Made by a program: the position numbers and the translations under genes
Source of the DNA: Methanodesulfokora sp964525965
GTDB taxonomy: Archaea; Korarchaeota; Korarchaeia; Korarchaeales; Korarchaeaceae
Direction of reading: 5' to 3'
NCBI GenBank assembly: GCA_964525965.1
Contig: CAZGKA010000045.1
Span: 1-10,143 of the forward strand
DNA: 10,143 bases
The notes under the pieces: generated by a model
What the model was told of the DNA's origin: nothing
The model's database searches: none
Seen by the model: the letters and a program-made list of their open reading frames with translations, nothing else
In this document: in pieces, positions 1-6,311 of the stretch
Numbering within the stretch: the stretch's first letter is position 1
How the letters are laid out: every line of letters starts with the position of its first letter

Positions 1-436
1 CGCCGGCATAGAGTACGATGTTAGGAAGGTGGATCCCTACTGGGGGATTGATGAGTTCGACTTCGACGTGGTGGTCGAGAAGGATGGAGACGTCTTGGCG
101 AGGTACGTGGTTCGTTTGAAGGAGATCTTGGAGAGCTCCCGAATAATACAGCAAGCGTTGGAGAAGATCCCCGATACCCCGATAAGGGCCAAAGTCCCCA
201 CCTTCATAATGAAGGCCCCTGAAGGCGAGGCCTTTGGAAGGGTGGAGGATCCGAGAGGCGAAGCAGCCTTTTACATAGTGAGCGACGGCAAGGGAATGCC
301 CTACAGGTTCAGGGTGAAAAGCCCGACCTTCTCGAACGTGGCCACGCTCCACCACATGCTGAGGGGGGCCCGCTACGCCGATATGTCTGCGATAATAGAA
401 TCTATAGATATATGCTTCGGAGAGGTGGATAAGTGA
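1..436 (+). CDS. nuoD: NADH-quinone oxidoreductase-like complex I subunit D (NuoD, 49 kDa), C-terminal part
   Basis: The reading frame is open from the left window edge (first full codon at base 2), so the gene is cut and only about 144 C-terminal residues are present out of the roughly 380-410 usual for NuoD. The internal GTG at 29 is not the true start. NuoD is a peripheral-arm subunit, evolved from the large subunit of [NiFe] hydrogenases, and helps form the quinone-reduction site. Visible family features are the segment DPYWGIDEFDFDV near the left edge, the DPRGEAAFYIVSDG motif, the GMPYRFRVKSPTF segment, and the ending IIESIDICFGEVDK, which corresponds to the conserved GEVDR terminus. 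The ending lacks the hydrogenase DPCxxC motif, although one cysteine sits at the first-Cys position. The stop codon overlaps the nuoH start by one base. Identification is firm; whether the electron donor is NADH, ferredoxin or F420H2 cannot be read here. Confidence 0.95.
   Translation, partial: AGIEYDVRKVDPYWGIDEFDFDVVVEKDGDVLARYVVRLKEILESSRIIQQALEKIPDTPIRAKVPTFIMKAPEGEAFGRVEDPRGEAAFYIVSDGKGMPYRFRVKSPTFSNVATLHHMLRGARYADMSAIIESIDICFGEVDK
422..427 (+). promoter_or_regulatory. Ribosome binding site of nuoH
   Basis: GAGGTG lies inside the end of nuoD, 8 bases before ATG 436 and 5 bases before GTG 433. Both spacings occur elsewhere in this operon, so the site does not fully settle the start, but ATG is the more usual codon. 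Confidence 0.6.
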
Positions 437-1485
437 TGACGGACAGCCCCGTCATAAACGCGGTGTGGGGGTTTGTGGTCAAGCTGGCCGAGGACCTGAC
501 CTCGGCCCTCGGGCTATCCGGAATCGCTAGAGAAAGCGTAATCCTTCTGGTAAAATCTATAGGGTTCCTGCTTCTGTTCACACTGAACCTTCTGCTGCTG
601 ATATATCTGGAGAGGAAGGTCCTCGGAAGGATACATAACAGGAGGTCGATAACCGAGACGGGGCCCTTCGGAACGCTCCAGCTGATAGCTGACTTCCTGA
701 AGCTCATGATAAAGGAGGACATAAGGCCTTTCAACGCGGACGTTCTGCTGAACTATATATCCGCTCCTCTCTTCGTTCTGGCAGGATTCCTAGCTCTGTC
801 TGTTATACCTTGGGCTGACGGCGCCTCCCTGATAAAAGTCAAATATAATCTGCTGTTTGCAGCAGCTTTCAGCTCGCTGATTCCGGGAATAGTCCTCCTG
901 TTTGCCTTTCCGGGACAGTTCAGCAAGTACTCCCTCATGGGGGCCTTCAGGGAGGGACTGAAGTATCTGTCAGAAGAGATCCCGCTGGGACTGTGCATAG
1001 TGGCCCCCGCCCTCTTGGCCAGATCGCTTGACATGAGCACGATAGTCAGAGTTCAAGAGGCAATCAAGCTTCCCTTCGCCGTAGTACTTCCAGTGGGAGC
1101 GGTGGTGCACTTCATAGCGATGTCCATGGCGACAGGAAGGTCCCCCTTCGACATAAGTGAGGCCGAGAGCGAGCTTATCGCTGGCTGGAGGACCGATATA
1201 ACAGCGATGAAGTTTGGCCTAGCCTACATGCTCGAGTATCTCTCCTTGTTCGTCAACTCAGCTATATTCACGATCCTCTACTTGGGCGGATGGGCCGGGC
1301 CCGGGGATCCACTGATCTGCTTCTTGGTCAAGGTATACATCGTTATGATAGCGAACATGGTCGTCAGAGTGACCATCTTCAGGCCGAGGCCCGATCAGGT
1401 GATCTCGATCTCCTGGAGATATCTCATACCCCTGGCAGCCATCAATGTGCTCTGGGCAGTCCTCCTTCTCTCATTCTTGAGGTGA
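436..1485 (+). CDS. nuoH: Complex I membrane subunit H (NuoH / ND1 / FpoH)
   Basis: NuoH is the membrane subunit that joins the peripheral and membrane arms and forms much of the quinone channel. The protein is about 349 residues, normal for the family, and has around eight hydrophobic segments. Family landmarks are the YLERKVLGR segment (about 58-65), the following loop ending in GPFG (76-79) with LQLIADFLKLMIKED after it, the acidic TM5-6 loop AFREGLKYLSEEIPLG (about 170-185), the EAESELIAGW motif with acidic residues near 242, 244 and 246, the ITAMKFGLAYMLEY segment, and the C-terminal RPRPDQVISISW stretch. The loop normally written RxGPNRVGP is replaced by RRSITETGP, which is unusual. ATG 436 is chosen over the GTG three bases upstream; it overlaps the nuoD stop by one base, implying translational coupling. 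The last codons carry the nuoI ribosome binding site. Confidence 0.95.
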   Translation: MTDSPVINAVWGFVVKLAEDLTSALGLSGIARESVILLVKSIGFLLLFTLNLLLLIYLERKVLGRIHNRRSITETGPFGTLQLIADFLKLMIKEDIRPFNADVLLNYISAPLFVLAGFLALSVIPWADGASLIKVKYNLLFAAAFSSLIPGIVLLFAFPGQFSKYSLMGAFREGLKYLSEEIPLGLCIVAPALLARSLDMSTIVRVQEAIKLPFAVVLPVGAVVHFIAMSMATGRSPFDISEAESELIAGWRTDITAMKFGLAYMLEYLSLFVNSAIFTILYLGGWAGPGDPLICFLVKVYIVMIANMVVRVTIFRPRPDQVISISWRYLIPLAAINVLWAVLLLSFLR

Positions 1486-1492
1486 TCCTCGA
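1477..1492 (+). promoter_or_regulatory. nuoI Shine-Dalgarno inside a potential 6-bp hairpin at the nuoH stop
   Basis: GAGGTGATCC at 1479-1488 matches ten bases of the archaeal Shine-Dalgarno consensus, with 7 bases between GGTG and ATG 1492. The same stretch can fold: bases 1477-1482 pair with 1487-1492 (one G-U wobble) around the loop TGAT, which contains the nuoH stop codon. The stem includes the first base of the nuoI start. The pairing is seen by eye; a regulatory role is inference. Confidence 0.5.
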
Positions 1493-2187
1493 TGGAAGGA
1501 AACGAGAGATTCGGAGCGACAGAATCTCCTATGAAGGTTAGGAATGATGTCGGACATGTCAGAGGGGTCATCTCACCGCTCAGAAGAACCTTCCCCTACC
1601 TCTTCAGGAGGCCCTTCACGGTCATGTACCCGAGGGAGAGGCTCAAGCTGTCCGAGTGTTACAGGGGACATATAGTCCTCGAGCTGGACAAGTGCATAGG
1701 GTGCGGGAACTGCGGTCGGGCCTGTCCTAACGGAGCCATAGACTACGTGCTTCCCGACGATGTGGATCCATCCGATAGGAGGCAGGCAATTCTGAAGAGA
1801 AGACCTGCTATAGACCACGGACACTGCCTCATGTGCGGCCTCTGTGTTGAAGCCTGTCCGAAGCAGGCACTTCACATGTCCAAAAACTACGGCTTCTCAG
1901 CTCCCTCAAGGCTTCATCTGATCAGTGATCCCTATGAGCTAGCCGGGGAGGAGCACGATCTCAGGAAGAAGATACACTATCTCCTCCAAACAAGTCTTAT
2001 GAGTAAAGCAGTGGGTCGGGAGTTCGAGAGTTCGATGAAGAAGCTGGAGCAGGAGTATCAGGAGCTCAGGAAGAAGAAGTTTGCTGGAGAAATAACTGAG
2101 GACGAATTTCGGAGGAGGGAGGATGAGCTGATAGACGAGGTGATCAGGACATTTGATCTGGTCGATGAGGGGGTGATGGAGGTATGA
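1492..2187 (+). CDS. nuoI: Complex I ferredoxin-like subunit I (NuoI) with C-terminal extension
   Basis: NuoI carries two [4Fe-4S] clusters (N6a and N6b) that pass electrons along the peripheral arm towards the quinone site. Both ligand sets are intact: C68, C71, C74 and C78-Pro (CIGCGNCGRACP), and C112, C115, C118 and C122-Pro (CLMCGLCVEACP). The N-terminal membrane-contact segment is also typical (PFTVMYPRERLKL, about 41-53, then the YRG motif at 57-59). After the usual fold the protein runs on to 231 residues. Residues about 155-231 are highly charged and probably helical, including LRKKKFAGEITEDEFRRRED (192-211), which resembles a SHOCT-type short helical module. ATG 1492 is supported by a very strong ribosome binding site. 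A later Met (ATG 1531) has no such site. The stop overlaps nuoJ by four bases (ATGA). Confidence 0.95.
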   Translation: MEGNERFGATESPMKVRNDVGHVRGVISPLRRTFPYLFRRPFTVMYPRERLKLSECYRGHIVLELDKCIGCGNCGRACPNGAIDYVLPDDVDPSDRRQAILKRRPAIDHGHCLMCGLCVEACPKQALHMSKNYGFSAPSRLHLISDPYELAGEEHDLRKKIHYLLQTSLMSKAVGREFESSMKKLEQEYQELRKKKFAGEITEDEFRRREDELIDEVIRTFDLVDEGVMEV

Positions 2188-2657
2188 ACTTCTTGGATCT
2201 GGCGTTCATGGAGCTCACAGTCGTTACGGTGGTTGCGGCCGCCCTGGCCGTCGAGGACAGAAACTCCATGAGGGCGGCCTTCTTCCTTGGGATTGTGATA
2301 GTTAATGTGGGGCTTTTCTTCCTGGTGATGGGCGCTCAGTTCATAGGACTGATCCAGATACTGATCTACGGAGGAGGAGTCACTATAGTCATGCTGTTTG
2401 CTATGGCCATGAGGTATCTCGAGACGGAGAACAGGGCGGTTCACAGACCAAGTTCCCTGATAGTCTCCGCCGCCGTATTCGCCCTAGCCAGCTACTTTGT
2501 AACGTCAGTAACGGCCTTCTTATCTCCAAGTTCGGAGAAGTTGAGAGAGGTAGCCCTGATAGCTCTGAAGACGAATCCCTTCGCTCTGATCCTTTTAGCC
2601 GCCTCCGTGGCTGTGATGATAGTGGCGGCGTCCTACCTGACGGGAGGTGCTGAGTGA
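2184..2657 (+). CDS. nuoJ: Complex I membrane subunit J (NuoJ / ND6)
   Basis: NuoJ is a small membrane subunit that helps link quinone reduction at NuoH to the antiporter-like subunits through its TM3. The 157 residues contain five hydrophobic segments (about 5-22, 29-50, 54-77, 91-111 and 133-152). The best-conserved family signature is present in TM3 as QFIGLIQILIYGGGVTIVML (52-71), including the tyrosine (Y62) and glycines of the pi-bulge region. ATG 2184 overlaps the nuoI stop (ATGA), and GGTGAT at 2172-2177 gives a normally spaced ribosome binding site. The family is short and poorly conserved outside TM3, but its place between nuoI and nuoK makes the call secure. Confidence 0.93.
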   Translation: MNFLDLAFMELTVVTVVAAALAVEDRNSMRAAFFLGIVIVNVGLFFLVMGAQFIGLIQILIYGGGVTIVMLFAMAMRYLETENRAVHRPSSLIVSAAVFALASYFVTSVTAFLSPSSEKLREVALIALKTNPFALILLAASVAVMIVAASYLTGGAE

Positions 2658-2975
2658 ATGTTACACGCCAGCTTTCTTCTCATAGCTTCTGTAGCGCTGC
2701 TCTCCATAGGTCTTTATGGACTTATGACGAGGCGAAACGCCATAAGGCTGTTTATCTCCTCGGAATTAGTCGTCAATGCAGGCATACTGGCCGCCATGAC
2801 GGCCTTCATATACATTGGACACTCTCTTCCCGCCGGAGAGGCCTTCCTCCTGTACTCAATAGTCTTGGTGGCCGCTGAGTCAGCAATAGGCATAGCCCTG
2901 TTCCTCCTCATAATGAAGCTCTTCGCGACGCCCCAGCTTGACGAGATAAGAAAGATAAGGGAGGAGTTGTCATGA
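2658..2975 (+). CDS. nuoK: Complex I membrane subunit K (NuoK / ND4L)
   Basis: NuoK is a three-helix subunit that supplies two membrane-buried glutamates to the proton path between the quinone channel and NuoN. At 105 residues it is of normal length. The two key acids are visible: E36 in the segment LFISSELVVNAG and E74 in VAAESAIGIAL. They correspond to E36 and E72 of Escherichia coli NuoK. The N-terminal GLYGLMTRRNAI motif is also typical. ATG 2658 follows the nuoJ stop directly, with GAGGTG at 2644-2649 as ribosome binding site. A short charged tail (QLDEIRKIREELS) follows the last helix. The stop overlaps nuoL by four bases (ATGA). Confidence 0.95.
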   Translation: MLHASFLLIASVALLSIGLYGLMTRRNAIRLFISSELVVNAGILAAMTAFIYIGHSLPAGEAFLLYSIVLVAAESAIGIALFLLIMKLFATPQLDEIRKIREELS

Positions 2976-4840
2976 TACAGTACGCTTGGTTGGTTCCGTT
3001 CATCTCCTTCTTAGGGCTGCCGCTCTGTCTCTTCTTTGGCAAGAGGACCTGGGAGAAGGGAGGAAGCATAGCAATAGTCCTGATAGGGATTTCCCTAATT
3101 CTAAGCATATTGGCAGGTATGGAGGCTATAGAGGGCAAGAAGCTCCTTATAGAGATCAACTGGATGGGTCTGGTGGGGTTTTCTGGGATATACGTCGACA
3201 GGATAGCGGGCCTCATGCTGATCGCCGTGAGCTGGGTATCCTTCCTGATAGTGATGTTCAGCCTCGGATACATGCACGAGGATACGGGAAGGCCTAGGTA
3301 CTACGCGCTGGTCTGTCTCTTCATAGGGGCCATGCAGCTATTTGTGATCTCCCTAGACATGGTCACCATGTTCGTGGCTTGGGAGATAATGGGCTTCTGC
3401 TCGTACGCCCTGATAGGATTCTGGTACGAGCGAATGCCTGCGATGAGGGGGTCCCTCAAGGCCTTCCTGACGACGAGGATAGGTGACATATTCCTCTTGG
3501 CGGCCATGCTCCTCATATACCTCAACTTGGGGACGCTGAACATAGTCAAGATAAACTCCTCGCCAGCTCAGCTGGGCCGAAGCCTCGTCACGATGATCTC
3601 GATCTTCATGCTCATAGGCGCCATAGGAAAGAGCTCTCAGATCCCTCTCTGGGGCTGGCTTTGGGAGGCCATGGAAGGTCCAACTACTGTTAGTGCGCTC
3701 ATACACGCTGCCACAATGGTTAATGCGGGAGTCTATCTGATGGCTAGGATGTTTCCGTTTGTCTCCTCGTCCAACACGGCTTTGCTCGCCACCAGCTACG
3801 TGGGAGGCCTCACTGCCTTCCTAGCGGCGACCCTGGCCTTCACGGAATACGACATAAAGAGGGTCCTTGCCTACTCCACTATAAGTCAGCTCGGTTACAT
3901 GCTTCTAGCTGTCGGGCTGGGAGGAGTAGGAAGGGGGATATTCCACCTTCTCAGTCATTCAAGCTTCAAGGCCCTCTTGTTCCTGTGCTCGGGTGCTGTT
4001 CTCCATGCAACCCTAGACACCAGGGACATGCGCAAGCTTGGAGGTCTCTGGAAGCCCATGAAGTTGACGGCCATAGCGATGCTTGTGGGAAGCCTCTCTC
4101 TGGCCGGCATACCACCCTTCAGCGGGTTCTTCAGCAAGGGCCTGGTCATAGAGACCGCTGCGGTAAACGGGGACATGATATTGTACCTCCTAGCCGTTTT
4201 GACGAGCGCTCTTACAGCTTTCTACATATTTAGGATGTGGTTTATGGCCTTCTTCGGCTGGAGGGAGAAACCTCCAGAGGAGTTCCACGTTCATGAGGCC
4301 CCCAAAGTCATGCTGATACCTCTGTACGCTCTAGTAGCCACGACCTTCGCCCTCAGCTTCCTCGGCGAGGATGTGATGGCCCAGGTCTCCTCAGCCATGG
4401 GCTATCTGTCCTCCAAGTACTCCGAGGGAGTTGTTGAAATTGGAAGGGTGGTGGCTCTGGTCTCTAGGGTACACATCCCCGAGCCCCTGATAGAGCCCAT
4501 AACCCTCACCTTGGCGGTTACTGGTCTGGCGCTTGCCACCTACATGTACTACATCTCGAGGCCGCCCGACCTAACGAGGACGTTCCTCTTCAAGCTCCTT
4601 GATGAGAAGTATGGAACGGACATATTCTACTACGGTCTGGCGACCTTGTTCAGGGAGTATGTGTCACCATTCATGATATGGTTCGACAGGAAGGTCGTGG
4701 ACGGTGTGGTGAACGCCATAGGCAAGGGCTTCTTGGTTCTGGGCGACTACATGAGGAGGATCCATACCGGCGTGGTGCAGGACTACATAGAGATCTTGGT
4801 ACTGGGAATAGTGCTCCTCCTTCTATTAATGCTGCTGTAG
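2972..4840 (+). CDS. nuoL: Complex I antiporter-like subunit L (NuoL / ND5)
   Basis: NuoL is the distal antiporter-like subunit of the membrane arm and carries the long lateral helix that runs along it. The protein has 622 residues, the usual NuoL length, which separates it from the shorter NuoM and NuoN. Charged residues of the proton channel are present: E138 (AWEIMGFCSYALIGFW, TM5), K220 (GKSSQIPLWGWLWEAMEGPT, TM7), H245 (SALIHAATMVNAG), K296 (DIKRVLAYST), K333 (SFKALLF) and K389 (GFFSKG, TM12). The C-terminal part (about 540-605, ending RRIHTGVVQDYIE) resembles the lateral-helix region, followed by a final hydrophobic segment. MrpA-type antiporter subunits are related, but the nuo context decides the call. 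GGGAGGAG before ATG 2972 serves as ribosome binding site, and the start overlaps the nuoK stop. Confidence 0.96.
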   Translation: MIQYAWLVPFISFLGLPLCLFFGKRTWEKGGSIAIVLIGISLILSILAGMEAIEGKKLLIEINWMGLVGFSGIYVDRIAGLMLIAVSWVSFLIVMFSLGYMHEDTGRPRYYALVCLFIGAMQLFVISLDMVTMFVAWEIMGFCSYALIGFWYERMPAMRGSLKAFLTTRIGDIFLLAAMLLIYLNLGTLNIVKINSSPAQLGRSLVTMISIFMLIGAIGKSSQIPLWGWLWEAMEGPTTVSALIHAATMVNAGVYLMARMFPFVSSSNTALLATSYVGGLTAFLAATLAFTEYDIKRVLAYSTISQLGYMLLAVGLGGVGRGIFHLLSHSSFKALLFLCSGAVLHATLDTRDMRKLGGLWKPMKLTAIAMLVGSLSLAGIPPFSGFFSKGLVIETAAVNGDMILYLLAVLTSALTAFYIFRMWFMAFFGWREKPPEEFHVHEAPKVMLIPLYALVATTFALSFLGEDVMAQVSSAMGYLSSKYSEGVVEIGRVVALVSRVHIPEPLIEPITLTLAVTGLALATYMYYISRPPDLTRTFLFKLLDEKYGTDIFYYGLATLFREYVSPFMIWFDRKVVDGVVNAIGKGFLVLGDYMRRIHTGVVQDYIEILVLGIVLLLLLMLL

Positions 4841-4848
4841 GGAGGTGA
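4841..4848 (+). promoter_or_regulatory. Ribosome binding site of nuoM
   Basis: GGAGGTGA begins directly after the nuoL stop. The gap from GGTG to the second ATG (4853) is 5 bases, as for the TTG-started genes in this window. The gap to the first ATG (4850) is only 2, so 4853 is the better start. Confidence 0.7.
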
Positions 4849-4852
4849 AATG

Positions 4853-6307
4853 ATGCTTCTCTCTCTCATAGTGTGGCTTCCAGCGATTTTCGGCGTAGCA
4901 GCTTATCTCTCAGGGGACAGACTCTCAAAGTATGTGGCTTCGCTGGGAGCTGTTCTGGATTTCGCTCTGGCCCTGTACCTCTCCATCTCGTTCAACTGGT
5001 CAGAGGCCTACAAGATGCAGTTCACCGAGGTTCATCCCTGGATCCAGATGTTCGGAGTGAGCTACAAGCTCTCGGTGGACGGTCTCTCAATGACGCTTGT
5101 CCTGCTGACGACGATTCTCTTCGTCAGCGCAGCTCTGGGATCGATGACTGTCATAGAGGAGAGGAGAGCTTTCTACTACCTGTTGCTAATGGTTCTCCAG
5201 ACGGGGATACTGGGCGTGTTCGTATCGATGGATCTCTTCGTCTTCTTCCTCTTCTGGGAAGTGGAGCTCATCCCGATGTACTTCCTCATAGCCATATGGG
5301 GGAGCGAGAACAGAAGGTACGCGGCCATAAAGTTCTTCATATTCACGCATGTAGGCTCCCTGCTGATGCTCTTCACATTCATATTCGTTCACCTGGAGTA
5401 TTTCTGGGCGACAGGCATTAGGACCTTCGACTACGCCACATTGACAGCGGCCGAAGGACACATGCCCTTCGCTCTGGCCAGGATCCTCTGCTCTCTCCTT
5501 GTCGTGGGATACCTGATAAAGGTGCCCTCCGTCCCTCTGCATACCTGGCTTCCTGACGCCCACGTGGAAGCTCCGTCCCCTATAAGCGTCATACTGGCCG
5601 GTCTCCTCCTGAAGACCGGAGGATATGGAATAATAAGGATGGGATACGGGTTGTTCCCCAAGGCCGCGGCATCGATCAGCACGTGGATTGTTGGTTTGGG
5701 AGCCCTGAGCCTGTTCTACGCTTCTCTTGTTGCCATCTCACAGATCAGCCTCAAAAGGCTGATAGCCTACAGCTCGATAGCCCACATGGGAGTCTTCCTG
5801 ATAGGAGTGGGATCTCACACGGTCATCGGATGGGTGGGCGCCATGTTCATGATGTTCAGCCACGGGCTCATAAACGGAATGCTGTTCAACATGTGCGGGT
5901 TCTATAAGCACAGGTTCCATTCCTACGACATCCCCGTCCTCAGAGGGTTCACAAAAGCGATGCCCATCTCAAGCGCCTTCCTTGTGTTCGGAGGAATGGC
6001 CAGCCTCGGGCTCCCTGGACTAAGCGGGTTCCCAGCGGAGTTCTTCTCATTCATGGGGGCTTTTAAAGCCTTCGGCTATATCGCAATACCGCTCATAGCT
6101 GGTCTGCTCCTCAACGCGGCTTATAACCTTTGGATGATCCAGAGGATGGTTTTTGGAGAACAGAGATACGAAGATAATGCCAAAGATCTGGTAGTGACCG
6201 AGATCCTGGCACTTCTCATTCCGTCAGCTTTCATAATCCTTCTGGGAGTGTACCCTGCTCCTCTAGCTGAGCTCTACAGGGTTGTGGCCCTGAGCATGAT
6301 AGGGTGA
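4853..6307 (+). CDS. nuoM: Complex I antiporter-like subunit M (NuoM / ND4)
   Basis: NuoM is the middle antiporter-like subunit of the membrane arm, thought to move one proton per cycle. It has about 484 residues and some 14 hydrophobic segments. Channel residues in numbering from 4853 are E136 (FWEVELIPMYFLI, TM5), K223 (GYLIKVPSVPLHTWLPDAHV, TM7), K254 (LLLKTGGYG, TM8), K301 (LKRLIAYSSIAHMG), H337 (SHGLINGMLF) and E396 (GFPAEFFSF, TM12). A glutamate in TM12 in place of lysine is the hallmark that distinguishes NuoM from NuoL and NuoN. The HTWLPDAHVEAP stretch is also diagnostic. Two in-frame ATGs occur at 4850 and 4853; ribosome binding site spacing favours the second. The gap from nuoL is about a dozen bases. 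Confidence 0.96.
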   Translation: MLLSLIVWLPAIFGVAAYLSGDRLSKYVASLGAVLDFALALYLSISFNWSEAYKMQFTEVHPWIQMFGVSYKLSVDGLSMTLVLLTTILFVSAALGSMTVIEERRAFYYLLLMVLQTGILGVFVSMDLFVFFLFWEVELIPMYFLIAIWGSENRRYAAIKFFIFTHVGSLLMLFTFIFVHLEYFWATGIRTFDYATLTAAEGHMPFALARILCSLLVVGYLIKVPSVPLHTWLPDAHVEAPSPISVILAGLLLKTGGYGIIRMGYGLFPKAAASISTWIVGLGALSLFYASLVAISQISLKRLIAYSSIAHMGVFLIGVGSHTVIGWVGAMFMMFSHGLINGMLFNMCGFYKHRFHSYDIPVLRGFTKAMPISSAFLVFGGMASLGLPGLSGFPAEFFSFMGAFKAFGYIAIPLIAGLLLNAAYNLWMIQRMVFGEQRYEDNAKDLVVTEILALLIPSAFIILLGVYPAPLAELYRVVALSMIG

Positions 6308-6308
6308 T
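6303..6308 (+). promoter_or_regulatory. Ribosome binding site supporting the TTG start of nuoN
   Basis: GGTGAT overlaps the nuoM stop codon and sits 5 bases (counted from GGTG) before TTG 6312, the same spacing as for the TTG-started gene at 8462. Confidence 0.55.
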
Positions 6309-6311
6309 AAC

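Noticed and set aside
1..436. The first gene as an energy-converting [NiFe]-hydrogenase large subunit
   Set aside because: The C-terminal DPCxxC nickel ligand motif is incomplete: the second cysteine is glutamate and the ending is GEVDK, as in NuoD.
402..1040. Open frames on the minus strand opposite nuoH
   Set aside because: They lie wholly over a well-conserved nuoH, have no recognisable family features, and are expected by-products of the codon usage on the other strand.
4873..5421. A 182-codon plus-strand frame inside nuoM
   Set aside because: It is in a different frame from nuoM, is low in hydrophobic structure and shows no family motif; nuoM is intact across it.
2972..6307. NuoL and NuoM as subunits of an Mrp-type Na+/H+ antiporter or hydrogenase-4-like complex
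   Set aside because: These families are related, but the flanking nuoD, H, I, J, K and N in standard order, and the NuoL lateral-helix region, identify complex I.
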